64,000 nucleotides of DNA from Chryseobacterium sp. KACC 21268 (GTDB lineage Bacteria > Bacteroidota > Bacteroidia > Flavobacteriales > Weeksellaceae), in assembly GCA_028736075.1 (NCBI GenBank), contig CP117875.1, positions 806,001 to 870,000 on the forward strand, written 5' to 3'. Positions within the stretch are counted from its first letter, which is position 1. Each line of letters begins with the position of its first letter. A model generated the notes under the pieces. That model saw only the letters and a program-made list of their open reading frames with translations. It did not search any database and had not been told where the DNA came from. The position numbers and the translations under genes are program-made. This document shows positions 35,000-43,425 of this stretch, piece by piece.

Positions 35000-36397
35000 A
35001 TGTCAGGACATTACGAAGCTCCGATAAGGGAACCTTTAATTATTGGTCACAAGACTTATCACGATATCACAGAGGATATCGCAAGACCTATCGAAGAACG
35101 CGCAGGGAAATTATGGTGGGCATCATTGTATGCTGCTTTGATTCTGTTTGTTTACGGATTTGGTTGTATTGCATACACGATCGGAACCGGTATCGGTGCC
35201 TGGGGACTAAACAGAACGATCAACTGGGGTTGGGATATTACCAATTTCGTTTGGTGGGTAGGTATTGGTCACGCAGGAACATTGATCTCTGCCGTACTAT
35301 TATTATTTAGACAAAGATGGAGAATGTCTGTAAACCGTTCTGCAGAAGCGATGACGATCTTCGCTGTTTGTCAGGCGGCCATTTTCCCAGTAATTCACAT
35401 GGGTAGAGTTTGGGTTGGATATTGGGTTTTCCCTTTGCCAAACCAATTTGGGTCTCTTTGGGTGAACTTCAACTCACCACTACTTTGGGACGTATTTGCA
35501 ATCTCGACTTATTTCTCAGTGTCCGTTGTATTCTGGTTTATGGGATTGATTCCTGACTTTGCAATGATTAGAGATAGAGCGAAGACTCCATTTAATAAGA
35601 AAATTTATACGCTACTCGCATTCGGTTGGGGTGGAAAAGCAAAGCACTGGCAGAGATTCGAAGAGTTATCTTTGGTTCTAGCAGGTTTAGCAACACCACT
35701 TGTATTCTCGGTACACACGACGGTATCATTTGACTTTGCTACATCGGTGATCAAAGGATGGCACTCAACGATCTATCCACCATACTTTGTGGCTGGAGCA
35801 ATCTTCTCAGGATTTGCAATGGTACAAACGCTATTGTTGGTCGCTAGAAAAGTTTGTCACTTGGAAGATTACATCACAATGTATCATATCGAAATTATGA
35901 ACATCGTAATCGTAGTGACTGGTGGAATGGTAACTGTAGCTTACGCAACTGAGTATTTCATCGGTTGGTATTCAGGATCTAGATTTGAAGATTTTACATA
36001 TCTATCTCCAGGAGCAGCAACTGGTCCTTACTGGTGGGCATTCTGGGCATTGATTATTTGTAACTTGGTTGTGCCTGCAGCATTCTGGTTCAAAAAAGTT
36101 AGAACCAATATCTTCTGGACATTCATCATCGCATTGATCATTAACATTGGAATGTGGTTCGAGCGTTTCGATATTATCGTAATCAACTTGTCAAGAGATT
36201 ATTTACCATCTTCTTGGACAATGTTCAAACCAACAATTATTGATGTTGGAGTATATTTAGGAACGATTGGTTTCTTCTCAGTATTATTCTTATTGTACGC
36301 AAGAACATTCCCTGTAATTGCCCAAGCAGAATTGAAAAGTATTTTGAAAATTTCCGGTGAAACTTATAAAGCAAAAGAAGGAGATGAGCACCACTAA
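35000..36397 (+). CDS. actC: Alternative Complex III subunit ActC (NrfD/PsrC-like)
   Basis: 465 aa integral membrane protein with about ten TM helices, NrfD/PsrC type. Landmarks: EPLIIGHKTYHDITEDI near the N-terminus and WWVGIGHAGTLISA, where quinol is thought to bind. It carries menaquinol chemistry at the membrane for the complex. Start 7 bp after actB; it overlaps actD by 14 bp. Confidence 0.93.
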   Translation: MSGHYEAPIREPLIIGHKTYHDITEDIARPIEERAGKLWWASLYAALILFVYGFGCIAYTIGTGIGAWGLNRTINWGWDITNFVWWVGIGHAGTLISAVLLLFRQRWRMSVNRSAEAMTIFAVCQAAIFPVIHMGRVWVGYWVFPLPNQFGSLWVNFNSPLLWDVFAISTYFSVSVVFWFMGLIPDFAMIRDRAKTPFNKKIYTLLAFGWGGKAKHWQRFEELSLVLAGLATPLVFSVHTTVSFDFATSVIKGWHSTIYPPYFVAGAIFSGFAMVQTLLLVARKVCHLEDYITMYHIEIMNIVIVVTGGMVTVAYATEYFIGWYSGSRFEDFTYLSPGAATGPYWWAFWALIICNLVVPAAFWFKKVRTNIFWTFIIALIINIGMWFERFDIIVINLSRDYLPSSWTMFKPTIIDVGVYLGTIGFFSVLFLLYARTFPVIAQAELKSILKISGETYKAKEGDEHH

Positions 36398-36905
36398 AAT
36401 TATATATGGACTTTACGGCGACGACGATGATTTGATGCACGGCGTGAAAGCCTTTACGGATAAAGGAATCAGTATAAACGAAGTGTATACACCGTTTCCT
36501 GTTCACGGACTAGACAAAGCTCTTGGATTAAAGAAAACCAGAATTTCTGACGCAGCATTTATTTATGCTTGTTATGGGGTGACGATCGGGATTACTTTGA
36601 CCGCTTGGATTATGAATCACGACTGGCCACAGAATATTGGTGGTAAACCAGCTTTTGACTGGTTGCATAATATGCCGGCTTTCGTAGATCCAATGTTCGA
36701 ATTGATGGTATTCTGTTCTGCTCACTTGATGTCATTGACTTTCTTAGTGAGAAATAAAATGTATCCAGGCGCAAAACCTCAGAATCCAGATCCAAGAACT
36801 ACGGATGACAAATTTATGATGGAGTTCGTTTCTGATGATGTTGAAACTATTAAACAACTGTTGATTGATACAGGTGTTGAAGAAATAACAGTTAAAGATG
36901 CTTAA
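36384..36905 (+). CDS. actD: Alternative Complex III subunit ActD (DUF3341)
   Basis: 173 aa from ATG 36384, chosen because it is preceded by AAGGAG at 36377-36382 and gives the family N-terminus MSTTKIIYGLYGDDDDLMHG. A GTG at 36357 in the same frame is inside actC and is rejected. DUF3341 shape: a cytoplasmic N-terminal alpha/beta segment (VHGLDKALGLKKTR) and two TM helices (about 50-70 and 95-115). It stabilises the membrane part of the complex. It overlaps both neighbours slightly. Confidence 0.92.
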   Translation: MSTTKIIYGLYGDDDDLMHGVKAFTDKGISINEVYTPFPVHGLDKALGLKKTRISDAAFIYACYGVTIGITLTAWIMNHDWPQNIGGKPAFDWLHNMPAFVDPMFELMVFCSAHLMSLTFLVRNKMYPGAKPQNPDPRTTDDKFMMEFVSDDVETIKQLLIDTGVEEITVKDA

Positions 36906-37632
36906 GATGAAGAATAGTATATTAAAAATTACAGCAATCTTTGGTTTAACTACTGTTTTACTGAATTCTTGCGGTGGTCCAAAAGACAATCCACCTTTGG
37001 TATATTTTCCGGATATGTATTTTCCTGTAGCTTATGATCCTTTGATGAAAGCGAAAGATGCTTATTCCGATCATGAAAATGAAATCCCTGCATTTGTTGC
37101 TCACAACGGTGCAACTGGACTTTCTCCTGTAGAAGGATCTGTTTCACAAAATAGAGACGGAATTGTAACTGAAGAAGCTTTACCAAAAAATGTAGATCAG
37201 TACAACGCTGGCTATGAAGCTTCAAGAGCTATCACAGCTTCTCCTTTGAAACCTGAAAACCTTGAGAAAGATTTGGCAAGAGGAAAAGTATTGTTCGATC
37301 ATACTTGTTCTGCTTGTCACGGAACTGGAGGTGACGGACAAGGACCAATTGTAAAAAGCGGTGCTTACTCAGGTGTTCCAAATTATGCTGACAGAGATAT
37401 CACGATCGGATCTATCCATTATGTTTTGACAAATGGTAGAAATGCGATGGGATCTTATGCAGGACAACTTAATGTAGGTGACAGATGGAGAGTGGCTTTA
37501 TATGTTTACAATACATTCAAAGGTTCAGCTACTACTGCAACTCCGGCCGCTGATGCTCCAGCTGCAACAGCTACGACAGAAAAAACTTCTACTGCAGCCA
37601 CTGCACCGGAAGCTAAAACCAATGCTAAATAA
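36898..37632 (+). CDS. actE: Alternative Complex III subunit ActE (monohaem cytochrome c lipoprotein)
   Basis: 244 aa (ATG 36907 would be equally good). Lipoprotein signal ending LLNSCGG. The ActE signature PDMYFPVAYDP precedes a single haem motif CSACH with GTGGDGQGP, and the axial Met is probably in NAMGSYAG. The last ~35 residues are Ala/Thr/Pro-rich low complexity. It is the likely exit point for electrons to a terminal oxidase or soluble cytochrome c. It overlaps actD and is 12 bp before actF. Confidence 0.92.
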   Translation: MLKMKNSILKITAIFGLTTVLLNSCGGPKDNPPLVYFPDMYFPVAYDPLMKAKDAYSDHENEIPAFVAHNGATGLSPVEGSVSQNRDGIVTEEALPKNVDQYNAGYEASRAITASPLKPENLEKDLARGKVLFDHTCSACHGTGGDGQGPIVKSGAYSGVPNYADRDITIGSIHYVLTNGRNAMGSYAGQLNVGDRWRVALYVYNTFKGSATTATPAADAPAATATTEKTSTAATAPEAKTNAK

Positions 37633-37644
37633 AAAAAGAAAAAA

Positions 37645-38979
37645 ATGTATAGTTTTTCACCTAAATTAAAATTGTATTCTATCATACTCATTGTTGTAGG
37701 AGTTGTTTTATTCGGGATTGGTTATGCTCTTAACCATGGTTTGGATGATACTGCAATTTCTCATTGGATGGAGTCTGTTCATTCAAAAGGTCACGAGGCA
37801 CCTTCTCATTCCAGTGAGTTAGTTGGTCCTCAGGATCACGAGGCTCATTTGGAGCACGCAAAACACCAGATCCACAATCAGCCTTTGGCGGCAGTTCATA
37901 CATTTGCAGTATTCTTTTTTGGGATCAGCTGTTGTGCATTGTTCTTCTATAGTATTCAACACGCGGCTCACGCTGGTTGGTCTATTATTGTGACAAGAGT
38001 GATGGAGGCAGTAGCTTCGTTCATTCCTTATGGAGGAGCTCTTTTAATTATCTTGACGCTTCTTAATGCAACTCACAACGGACATTTATTCCATTGGATG
38101 GATCCGAATCTTACCGATCCGAATTCTCCAGAGTTTGATATTATCTTGTACGAAAAATCAAAATTCCTTAATATTCCTTTCTACATCGTTAGAACATTGA
38201 TCTACACCATCGGAGCATCTTTCTTTGTTTGGAAATTGAAAAGTATTTCTAAGAAAGTAGATGAGAACAAAGGAGACAGAAAGATCTATGCTAGCCTTTA
38301 CAGTTGGAATGTAGGCTATATCGCATTCTTCGGGTTTGCATCTGCAGCTTGGGCTTGGGATTGGTTGATGTCTATTGACCCACACTGGTATTCTACACTT
38401 TACATTTGGTATTCAATGGTTAGTTGTTTGTCAACTGCTGTAGCTTGTATCATTTTGGTTAGTGTTTATATTAAGAAAAAAGGAGTATATCCACAATTCA
38501 ATAACAACCACCTTCACGATCTTGGTAAATTCTTATTCGCAACGAGTATGCTTTGGAGTTACCTTTGGTTCTGTCAGTTTATGTTGTATTGGTACGCGAA
38601 CATTCCGGAAGAGATCAATTATTTCTTTGGTAGATTCGAATATTACAAACCGACTTTCCTACCAATGCTGATCATCAACTTCCTTGTGCCATTGTTGGTA
38701 TTGGTAAGTAGCAGCATCAAAAGAAATTACAAAGTGGTAACATTTATGGCTTGTGTTGTAATAATTGGTCACGCGGTTGATTATTTCAATATGGTAATGC
38801 CAGGAACAGTTGGTCCTTACTGGAACAATACTTCTATGTTATTCTTGATTTTCGGATCGTTCATTTTCTTTGTTGGTCTTTTCGTTTTCGCAGTGATGAC
38901 AGCTTTGTCAAAACTAAAATTGATGCCAACTGGAAACCCGTTCTTCCACGAATCAGAGATCTACGAATATCCTTTCTAA
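37645..38979 (+). CDS. actF: Alternative Complex III subunit ActF
   Basis: 444 aa, about ten TM helices, the shortened NrfD-like second quinol subunit of the complex. Recognisable parts: LYSIILIVVGVVLFGIGYALNHG, a His-rich periplasmic loop (HSKGHEAPSHSSE, HEAHLEHAKHQIH), WAWDWLMSIDPHWYST and FFGRFEYYKPTFLPM. It is the last gene of the operon and is followed by a terminator. No cytochrome oxidase genes follow, although in some relatives cox genes do. Confidence 0.92.
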   Translation: MYSFSPKLKLYSIILIVVGVVLFGIGYALNHGLDDTAISHWMESVHSKGHEAPSHSSELVGPQDHEAHLEHAKHQIHNQPLAAVHTFAVFFFGISCCALFFYSIQHAAHAGWSIIVTRVMEAVASFIPYGGALLIILTLLNATHNGHLFHWMDPNLTDPNSPEFDIILYEKSKFLNIPFYIVRTLIYTIGASFFVWKLKSISKKVDENKGDRKIYASLYSWNVGYIAFFGFASAAWAWDWLMSIDPHWYSTLYIWYSMVSCLSTAVACIILVSVYIKKKGVYPQFNNNHLHDLGKFLFATSMLWSYLWFCQFMLYWYANIPEEINYFFGRFEYYKPTFLPMLIINFLVPLLVLVSSSIKRNYKVVTFMACVVIIGHAVDYFNMVMPGTVGPYWNNTSMLFLIFGSFIFFVGLFVFAVMTALSKLKLMPTGNPFFHESEIYEYPF

Positions 38980-39002
38980 TTAATTTTAGAATCGAAAATA
39001 TA

Positions 39003-39029
39003 AACCCAGCAGCGATGTTGGGTTTTTTT
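39003..39029 (+). terminator. Terminator after actF
   Basis: Stem AACCCAGCA / TGTTGGGTT (one mismatch), 4-nt loop, then T-run. Confidence 0.88.
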
Positions 39030-39055
39030 ATTAATTTTAAAGAAACAAAACATAG

Positions 39056-39751
39056 ATGATCCAAAAACTTCCAATAGAAAATATACTTTTCCTAGACATT
39101 GAAACTGTACCCCAGATTGACAGTTGGAATAACCTCGATCCCACGACACAATATCTTTGGGATAAGAAAACCAAATCTCAAAGAAAGGACGAAATAGAAG
39201 CTTCTGAATTCTACGAACAACGCGCTGGGATAATGGCCGAATTCGGGATGATCATCTGCATATCAATCGGAATGATCGATAATAATTCCGGAAGGCTGAA
39301 AATAAAAACATTCGCAGGAGGAGAGAAAAATTTGTTAATAGAATTTTGTGAATTGTTCAATGCGCCAAGGATGAACAATGTAATTCTCTGTGCACACAAC
39401 GGCAAGGAATTTGACTTCCCTTACATTGCAAGACGACTTTTGATTCACGGGATACAGCCACCGACGCCTTTTCAAATGTTTGGTAAGAAACCTTGGGAAA
39501 TTCCCCATGTTGATACGATGGAACTTTGGAAATTCGGAGATTGGAAAAGTTATGTTTCTCTGGAATTACTCGCTCACCTCTTTGGAATCCCAACGCCAAA
39601 AGATGATATCGATGGCAGTATGGTTGCCGATATATACTACAAAGACGGTGATATAGACAGAATCATTCATTATTGTGAAAAAGATGTCTTAACTTTGGCA
39701 AACGTTTTCCGGCGTATGCGTCAGGAAGACTTATTAAAAAGATTAGATTAA
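39056..39751 (+). CDS. Predicted 3'-5' exonuclease, PolB-like (DEDD superfamily)
   Basis: 231 aa. The DEDD exonuclease acidic residues are visible: D14 and E16 in LFLDIETVPQ, the Exo II Asp in HNGKEFDFPYIARRL, and the C-terminal YCEKDV supplying the last Asp. This is the stand-alone family related to DNA polymerase B proofreading domains, common in Bacteroidota. The role is probably DNA repair or nucleic acid trimming but is untested. The downstream sufT-like gene begins 2 bp after its stop. Confidence 0.88.
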   Translation: MIQKLPIENILFLDIETVPQIDSWNNLDPTTQYLWDKKTKSQRKDEIEASEFYEQRAGIMAEFGMIICISIGMIDNNSGRLKIKTFAGGEKNLLIEFCELFNAPRMNNVILCAHNGKEFDFPYIARRLLIHGIQPPTPFQMFGKKPWEIPHVDTMELWKFGDWKSYVSLELLAHLFGIPTPKDDIDGSMVADIYYKDGDIDRIIHYCEKDVLTLANVFRRMRQEDLLKRLD

Positions 39752-39752
39752 A

Positions 39753-40079
39753 ATGAAACTGACAGACGATCAAATAGCTGATATAGGCGAAGAAATTATC
39801 AAGGAACTTAAATCCGTTTATGACCCGGAAATTCCGGTGGATATTTACGAATTGGGATTGGTGTACGACGTTCAGATCTCAGAAGAAGCAGATGTTTTGG
39901 TTATAATGACACTGACATCTCCAAACTGCCCAGTTGCCGAAACACTACCAGTAGAAGTGGAAGACAAAGTACGTGGCGTAGAAGGCGTGAAATCCGCAAA
40001 AATAGAACTTACCTTTGAGCCAACCTGGACCAAGGAAATGATGAGCGAAGAAGCCAAGTTCGAACTTGGTATGTTATAA
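39753..40079 (+). CDS. MIP18/DUF59-family Fe-S assembly protein (SufT-like)
   Basis: 108 aa. DUF59 core: SVYDPEIPVDIYELGLVYDV, then TLTSPNCPVAETLP with the conserved Cys, and a C-terminal LTFEPTWTKEMMSEEAK. Bacterial members (SufT/YitW) help mature iron-sulfur proteins. sufE lies about 3 kb downstream in the same direction but other suf genes are absent. The start codon follows the exonuclease stop by 1 bp, so the two are co-translated. Confidence 0.9.
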   Translation: MKLTDDQIADIGEEIIKELKSVYDPEIPVDIYELGLVYDVQISEEADVLVIMTLTSPNCPVAETLPVEVEDKVRGVEGVKSAKIELTFEPTWTKEMMSEEAKFELGML

Positions 40080-40081
40080 TA

Positions 40082-40107
40082 AAAAATCCTGCAACTCGCA
40101 GGATTTT
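40082..40107. terminator. Bidirectional terminator
   Basis: AAAATCCTGC / GCAGGATTTT perfect stem with 5-nt loop, A-run before and T-run after, between convergent ends at 40079 and 40111. Confidence 0.9.
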
Positions 40108-40110
40108 ATT

Positions 40111-40515
40111 TTAGTCTTGATATTCGAAAATAAATATTTTCTTGATGTCCGGATGTAAACTCAGATAAACCGGAGAATTTTTCGCTGTTTCTTCTATAAA
40201 AGTGATTTCCTCTTGTGTGTAAGAATGCGGAAATTTGAAAATACAGAAGAGCTCACCAATTCTTCTCGGTTCGAAGTACATTGTTTTTTTCAAATCGCAA
40301 GTTGCACCCGTTATGTCAATGTTTCTATCTTTTGCGACAACAAATAGATGGGCAAAAATACTTTGTGCCAGTGCGGTTGCAAAAATGTCTGTTGGAGAAA
40401 AGTGCTCTCGTACACTGAAATCATTTGTGGGAATGTATGAGGTGAAGACATCACCAGAGCTTTCGTGTAAAGAATCAATTCTATTCTCACCTGCATAAGT
40501 CGTTTTTGAAGTCAT
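40111..40515 (-). CDS. OsmC-fold protein lacking both redox cysteines
   Basis: 134 aa. The OsmC/Ohr fold is evident from FSPTDIFATALAQSIFAHL and NSPVYLSL. In active peroxidases these blocks read ALxxC and KxCPV. Here the two catalytic cysteines are Ser52 and Ser114, so thiol peroxidase activity is not expected. Two other cysteines (ATCDLKK, ELFCIF) lie outside the active-site positions. The second OsmC gene in the window (61606) keeps both. It may be a ligand-binding or regulatory member, as for YhfA-like proteins. Single gene, convergent with sufT. Confidence 0.85.
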   Translation of the reverse strand: MTSKTTYAGENRIDSLHESSGDVFTSYIPTNDFSVREHFSPTDIFATALAQSIFAHLFVVAKDRNIDITGATCDLKKTMYFEPRRIGELFCIFKFPHSYTQEEITFIEETAKNSPVYLSLHPDIKKIFIFEYQD

Positions 40516-40630
40516 ATCTTATAGTTTTTTTGGTTTTTCTGTAATAAATTTACACCATTTTTTTGGAATTTTAAATTTTGCCGATGAATTATTATTAAAA
40601 TATGACAAAACTTACACCTCAATCATCAAT

Positions 40631-41479
40631 CTAAAAATGAAAAATATCCTTCGCCATATTATAAGCACTTTCAAAATGAAGAAGATTCTGATAGATATCA
40701 ATTTTCTCAGATGACATAAAAGTGAAAACCTTCTCCGTCGGCATATTTCCAACCAGGTCATCCTTTGCCATCGGACAACCACCAATGCCTTTTATCGCAC
40801 TATCGAACCTTCTGCAACCTTCATCATAGGCCGCTTTCAGTTTCATATAAGAATCCTCATATCGGTTATGGAAATGCGCTCCGAAGTTGATTTCCGGATA
40901 TTTGTGAGGCACTTTGCTGAAGAGAAGTTTGATTCTTTCCACATCCCCCACGCCAGTCGTGTCAGAAAGTAGAATATCCTTGATTCCAACCTCCTCAAAA
41001 CGCTTCGCCCAAAAATCCACATCTTCCCATTTCCAACTCTCACCGTAAGGATTTCCAAGCGCCATAGAAAAATAGAGATTCAACTGTCGACTTTCAGACT
41101 TTGCCAATTCGAAAATTTTCATCACTTCCGTAAAAGCTTCTTCACGACTTTTGTTCGTATTTCTATGTTGGAAAGTTTCAGAAATTGAGAAAGGAAATCC
41201 CAAAATATCAACTTGCTCGTGACTCAACGCTTTTTCCGCCCCTTTCAAGTTGGCGACAATTACGGAAAGTTTGGTATTGGAAAGCGATTTGTCGATTTCG
41301 TCCAGCACAGTTCCAGAATCCGCCATTTGAGGCATCGTTTTCGGGTTCACAAAGCTTCCGCAATCCAACACATCAAAACCAACTTCCATCATCCTGTTGA
41401 TGTAATCTATCTTCGTTTGCGTGGGAATCATTTCTCCCCAGCCTTGCATCGCGTCTCTAGGACATTCGGTTAAGAACAT
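40631..41479 (-). CDS. Hydroxymethylglutaryl-CoA lyase
   Basis: 282 aa from ATG 41479, which gives the family N-terminus MFLTECPRDAMQGW. The frame stays open upstream to 41572 but that part is the repeat element at 41503-41588. TIM-barrel motifs are present: TECPRDAMQ (metal and catalytic Arg/Asp), DCGSFVNPK, GNPYGE, DTTGVGD, HFHNRY and the signature GIGGCPMAKDDLVGN containing the catalytic Cys. It splits HMG-CoA to acetyl-CoA and acetoacetate in leucine degradation; other leucine genes are not nearby. Confidence 0.93.
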   Translation of the reverse strand: MFLTECPRDAMQGWGEMIPTQTKIDYINRMMEVGFDVLDCGSFVNPKTMPQMADSGTVLDEIDKSLSNTKLSVIVANLKGAEKALSHEQVDILGFPFSISETFQHRNTNKSREEAFTEVMKIFELAKSESRQLNLYFSMALGNPYGESWKWEDVDFWAKRFEEVGIKDILLSDTTGVGDVERIKLLFSKVPHKYPEINFGAHFHNRYEDSYMKLKAAYDEGCRRFDSAIKGIGGCPMAKDDLVGNMPTEKVFTFMSSEKIDIYQNLLHFESAYNMAKDIFHF

Positions 41480-41502
41480 TGGTCTATTTTTAAATTTAAT
41501 TT

Positions 41503-41588
41503 GGGCAGCTATTCCGCCTTCCGTTCCCGCTTTTTTTGCCGAGCTTTTCCCATTGCAAAAAAAGAGCTCCACTCAAGTCGGGCTGCGG
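41503..41588. repeat. Dispersed palindromic element, family A copy 1
   Basis: 86 bp bounded by GGGCAGC and GGGCTGCGG, which pair at the base. An inner pair GCTTTTTTTGC / GCAAAAAAAG forms a second stem. About 90% identical to 55142-55225. It lies in the HMG-CoA lyase leader. Confidence 0.85.
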
Positions 41589-41724
41589 TTACGAGTTGCA
41601 ACATCTTTCATCAGTCAACAATCAATCATCATCTATCGCTTATCATTTATCGCTTAACTCTAGCCACGAATTGTTTGTTGTTCACTCCATAAATATATAA
41701 CTTTGCGCAGATATAGCAAATTAT

Positions 41725-42975
41725 ATGGAAAACATCCAATTGGACGGAGTTTGGAAAGAAAAACTCCTGAGCAGATTCATCACCTACATCAAGATATTTT
41801 CAACCAGCGACGCAGAAAGTGAGACCACGCCTTCCACGGAAAGACAATGGGACATTGCAAATTACCTTTACAAAGAATTGCAGGAACTCGGCTTGGAAGA
41901 CGTCAGTATCGATGACAAAGGCTATGTTTTTGGATTCATTCCTTCCAATATCGAAGAAACAGTTCCACAAGTTGGATTCATTGCGCACTATGATTCTTCA
42001 CCAGATTTTAACGGTGAGAATGTGAATCCGCAGATTTGGGAAAATTATGACGGCGAAGATTTGTTATTGAACAAAGAAACAGGATTTACCTTGTCTTCAA
42101 CCAAATTTGAAGCTTTAAAAAAATATATCGGGCAAACCATTATCACGACAGACGGGACCACTTTGCTAAGTGCGGATGACAAAGCTGGTGTTGCAGAAAT
42201 TGTAACGGCCGCAGAATTTTTGTTAGCAAATCCTCAAATCAAGCACGGACGAATTTCCATCGGTTTCAATCCAGATGAGGAAATTGGAAGAGGCGCACAT
42301 CATTTCGATGTTGAAAAGTTTGGTGCAGAATGGGCGTACACAATGGACGGTGGCGAAATTGGCGAATTGGAATACGAAAACTTCAACGCGGCCGGAGCAG
42401 TCGTGAAAATCCACGGATTGTCTGTTCATCCAGGTTATTCTTTTGGTAAAATGCTGAATGCAGGATTGGTAGCTTCAGAGTTCATCAATTCATTACCGGA
42501 AAATGAAACGCCAGCAACAACAAAAGGTTTCGAAGGATTCTTTCACTTGACAGATTTTGAAGGCGATGTTTCCGAAGCCAAACTTCAATACATCATCCGC
42601 GACCACGATGACCAGAAATTTGAAGATAGAAAAAAACTGATTGCTGAAAAAGTAGAAGCAATCAACCAAAAATACGGAGAGAAAACGGCAGAGATAGAAA
42701 TCAAACCGCAATATCTCAATATGAAAAAACAATTCGAAGGCAAAATGCACATCGTGGACATCGCTGAACAGGCAATGAAAAACGCTGGCATCACTCCGAA
42801 AATCAAAGCTATCCGTGGCGGAACAGACGGCGCACAGTTGTCCTATATGGGATTGCCTTGCCCGAATATCTTCGCTGGTGGACACAACTTCCACGGACCG
42901 TACGAATTTGTACCTTTGGAAAGTATGATTGCGGCCGTGAGCGTAATCGTTCATATCTCACAATTGGTAAAGTAA
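41725..42975 (+). CDS. pepT: Peptidase T (tripeptide aminopeptidase, M20B)
   Basis: 416 aa, the family length. Zinc and catalytic motifs: FIAHYDSSPD (first His and Asp), LLSADDKAGVAEI (bridging Asp), NPDEEIGRGAHHFD (Glu-Glu), TMDGGEIGELE, and GGTDGAQLSYMGLPCPNIFAGG, GHNFHGPYEFVP at the end. It removes the N-terminal residue from tripeptides in the cytoplasm. It may head a four-gene run with sufE, GT9 and GT2 genes (gaps of 30, 0 and -4 bp). Confidence 0.95.
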   Translation: MENIQLDGVWKEKLLSRFITYIKIFSTSDAESETTPSTERQWDIANYLYKELQELGLEDVSIDDKGYVFGFIPSNIEETVPQVGFIAHYDSSPDFNGENVNPQIWENYDGEDLLLNKETGFTLSSTKFEALKKYIGQTIITTDGTTLLSADDKAGVAEIVTAAEFLLANPQIKHGRISIGFNPDEEIGRGAHHFDVEKFGAEWAYTMDGGEIGELEYENFNAAGAVVKIHGLSVHPGYSFGKMLNAGLVASEFINSLPENETPATTKGFEGFFHLTDFEGDVSEAKLQYIIRDHDDQKFEDRKKLIAEKVEAINQKYGEKTAEIEIKPQYLNMKKQFEGKMHIVDIAEQAMKNAGITPKIKAIRGGTDGAQLSYMGLPCPNIFAGGHNFHGPYEFVPLESMIAAVSVIVHISQLVK

Positions 42976-43005
42976 TTGATTCATTAAATCAAATAAAATC
43001 TCTGA

Positions 43006-43425
43006 ATGACAATCAAAGAAAATCAACAAGAATTAGTAGAAGAATTCTCCTTTCTGGAAGATTGGGAACAGAAATACGAATACATCATCGACCTCGGCAA
43101 AGAGTTGGAAGGACTTCCCGATGATAAGAAAACAGACGACAATCTCATCCGTGGTTGCCAGTCCAAAGTTTGGATAGATGCCGAACACAAGGACGGAAAA
43201 TTGTTCTTCAACGCAGATTCTGACGGGATTTTGCCTAAGGGAATCGTTTCGCTTTTGGTTAGAATCTACAGTGGACATTCTACGCAGGAGATTTTGGATT
43301 CGGATTTTGATTTCATTTCACAAATCGGTTTGCAGGAATTCCTTTCGCCATCGCGAGCAAATGGACTAATGGCTATGACGAAGCAAATCAAATTTTACGC
43401 AGTCGCATTTCAACTAAAGAAGTAG
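43006..43425 (+). CDS. sufE: Cysteine desulfuration protein SufE
   Basis: 139 aa. The sulfur-accepting Cys is C51 in LIRGCQSKVW, followed by SDGILPKGIVSLLVRIYSGHS and IGLQEFLSPSRANGL. SufE takes persulfide from SufS and passes it to SufBCD for Fe-S cluster assembly. In this window it is away from the other suf genes except the sufT-like gene at 39753. It ends directly against the GTG of the GT9 gene. Confidence 0.95.
   Translation: MTIKENQQELVEEFSFLEDWEQKYEYIIDLGKELEGLPDDKKTDDNLIRGCQSKVWIDAEHKDGKLFFNADSDGILPKGIVSLLVRIYSGHSTQEILDSDFDFISQIGLQEFLSPSRANGLMAMTKQIKFYAVAFQLKK

Noticed and set aside
30550-38979. Cytochrome bc1 or polysulfide reductase operon
   Set aside because: The gene order of multihaem protein, MoCo-like/Fe-S protein, two NrfD-like subunits, DUF3341 and monohaem lipoprotein is that of Alternative Complex III.
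41480-41572. N-terminal extension of the HMG-CoA lyase frame
   Set aside because: It translates the repeat element at 41503-41588; the family N-terminus starts at 41479.
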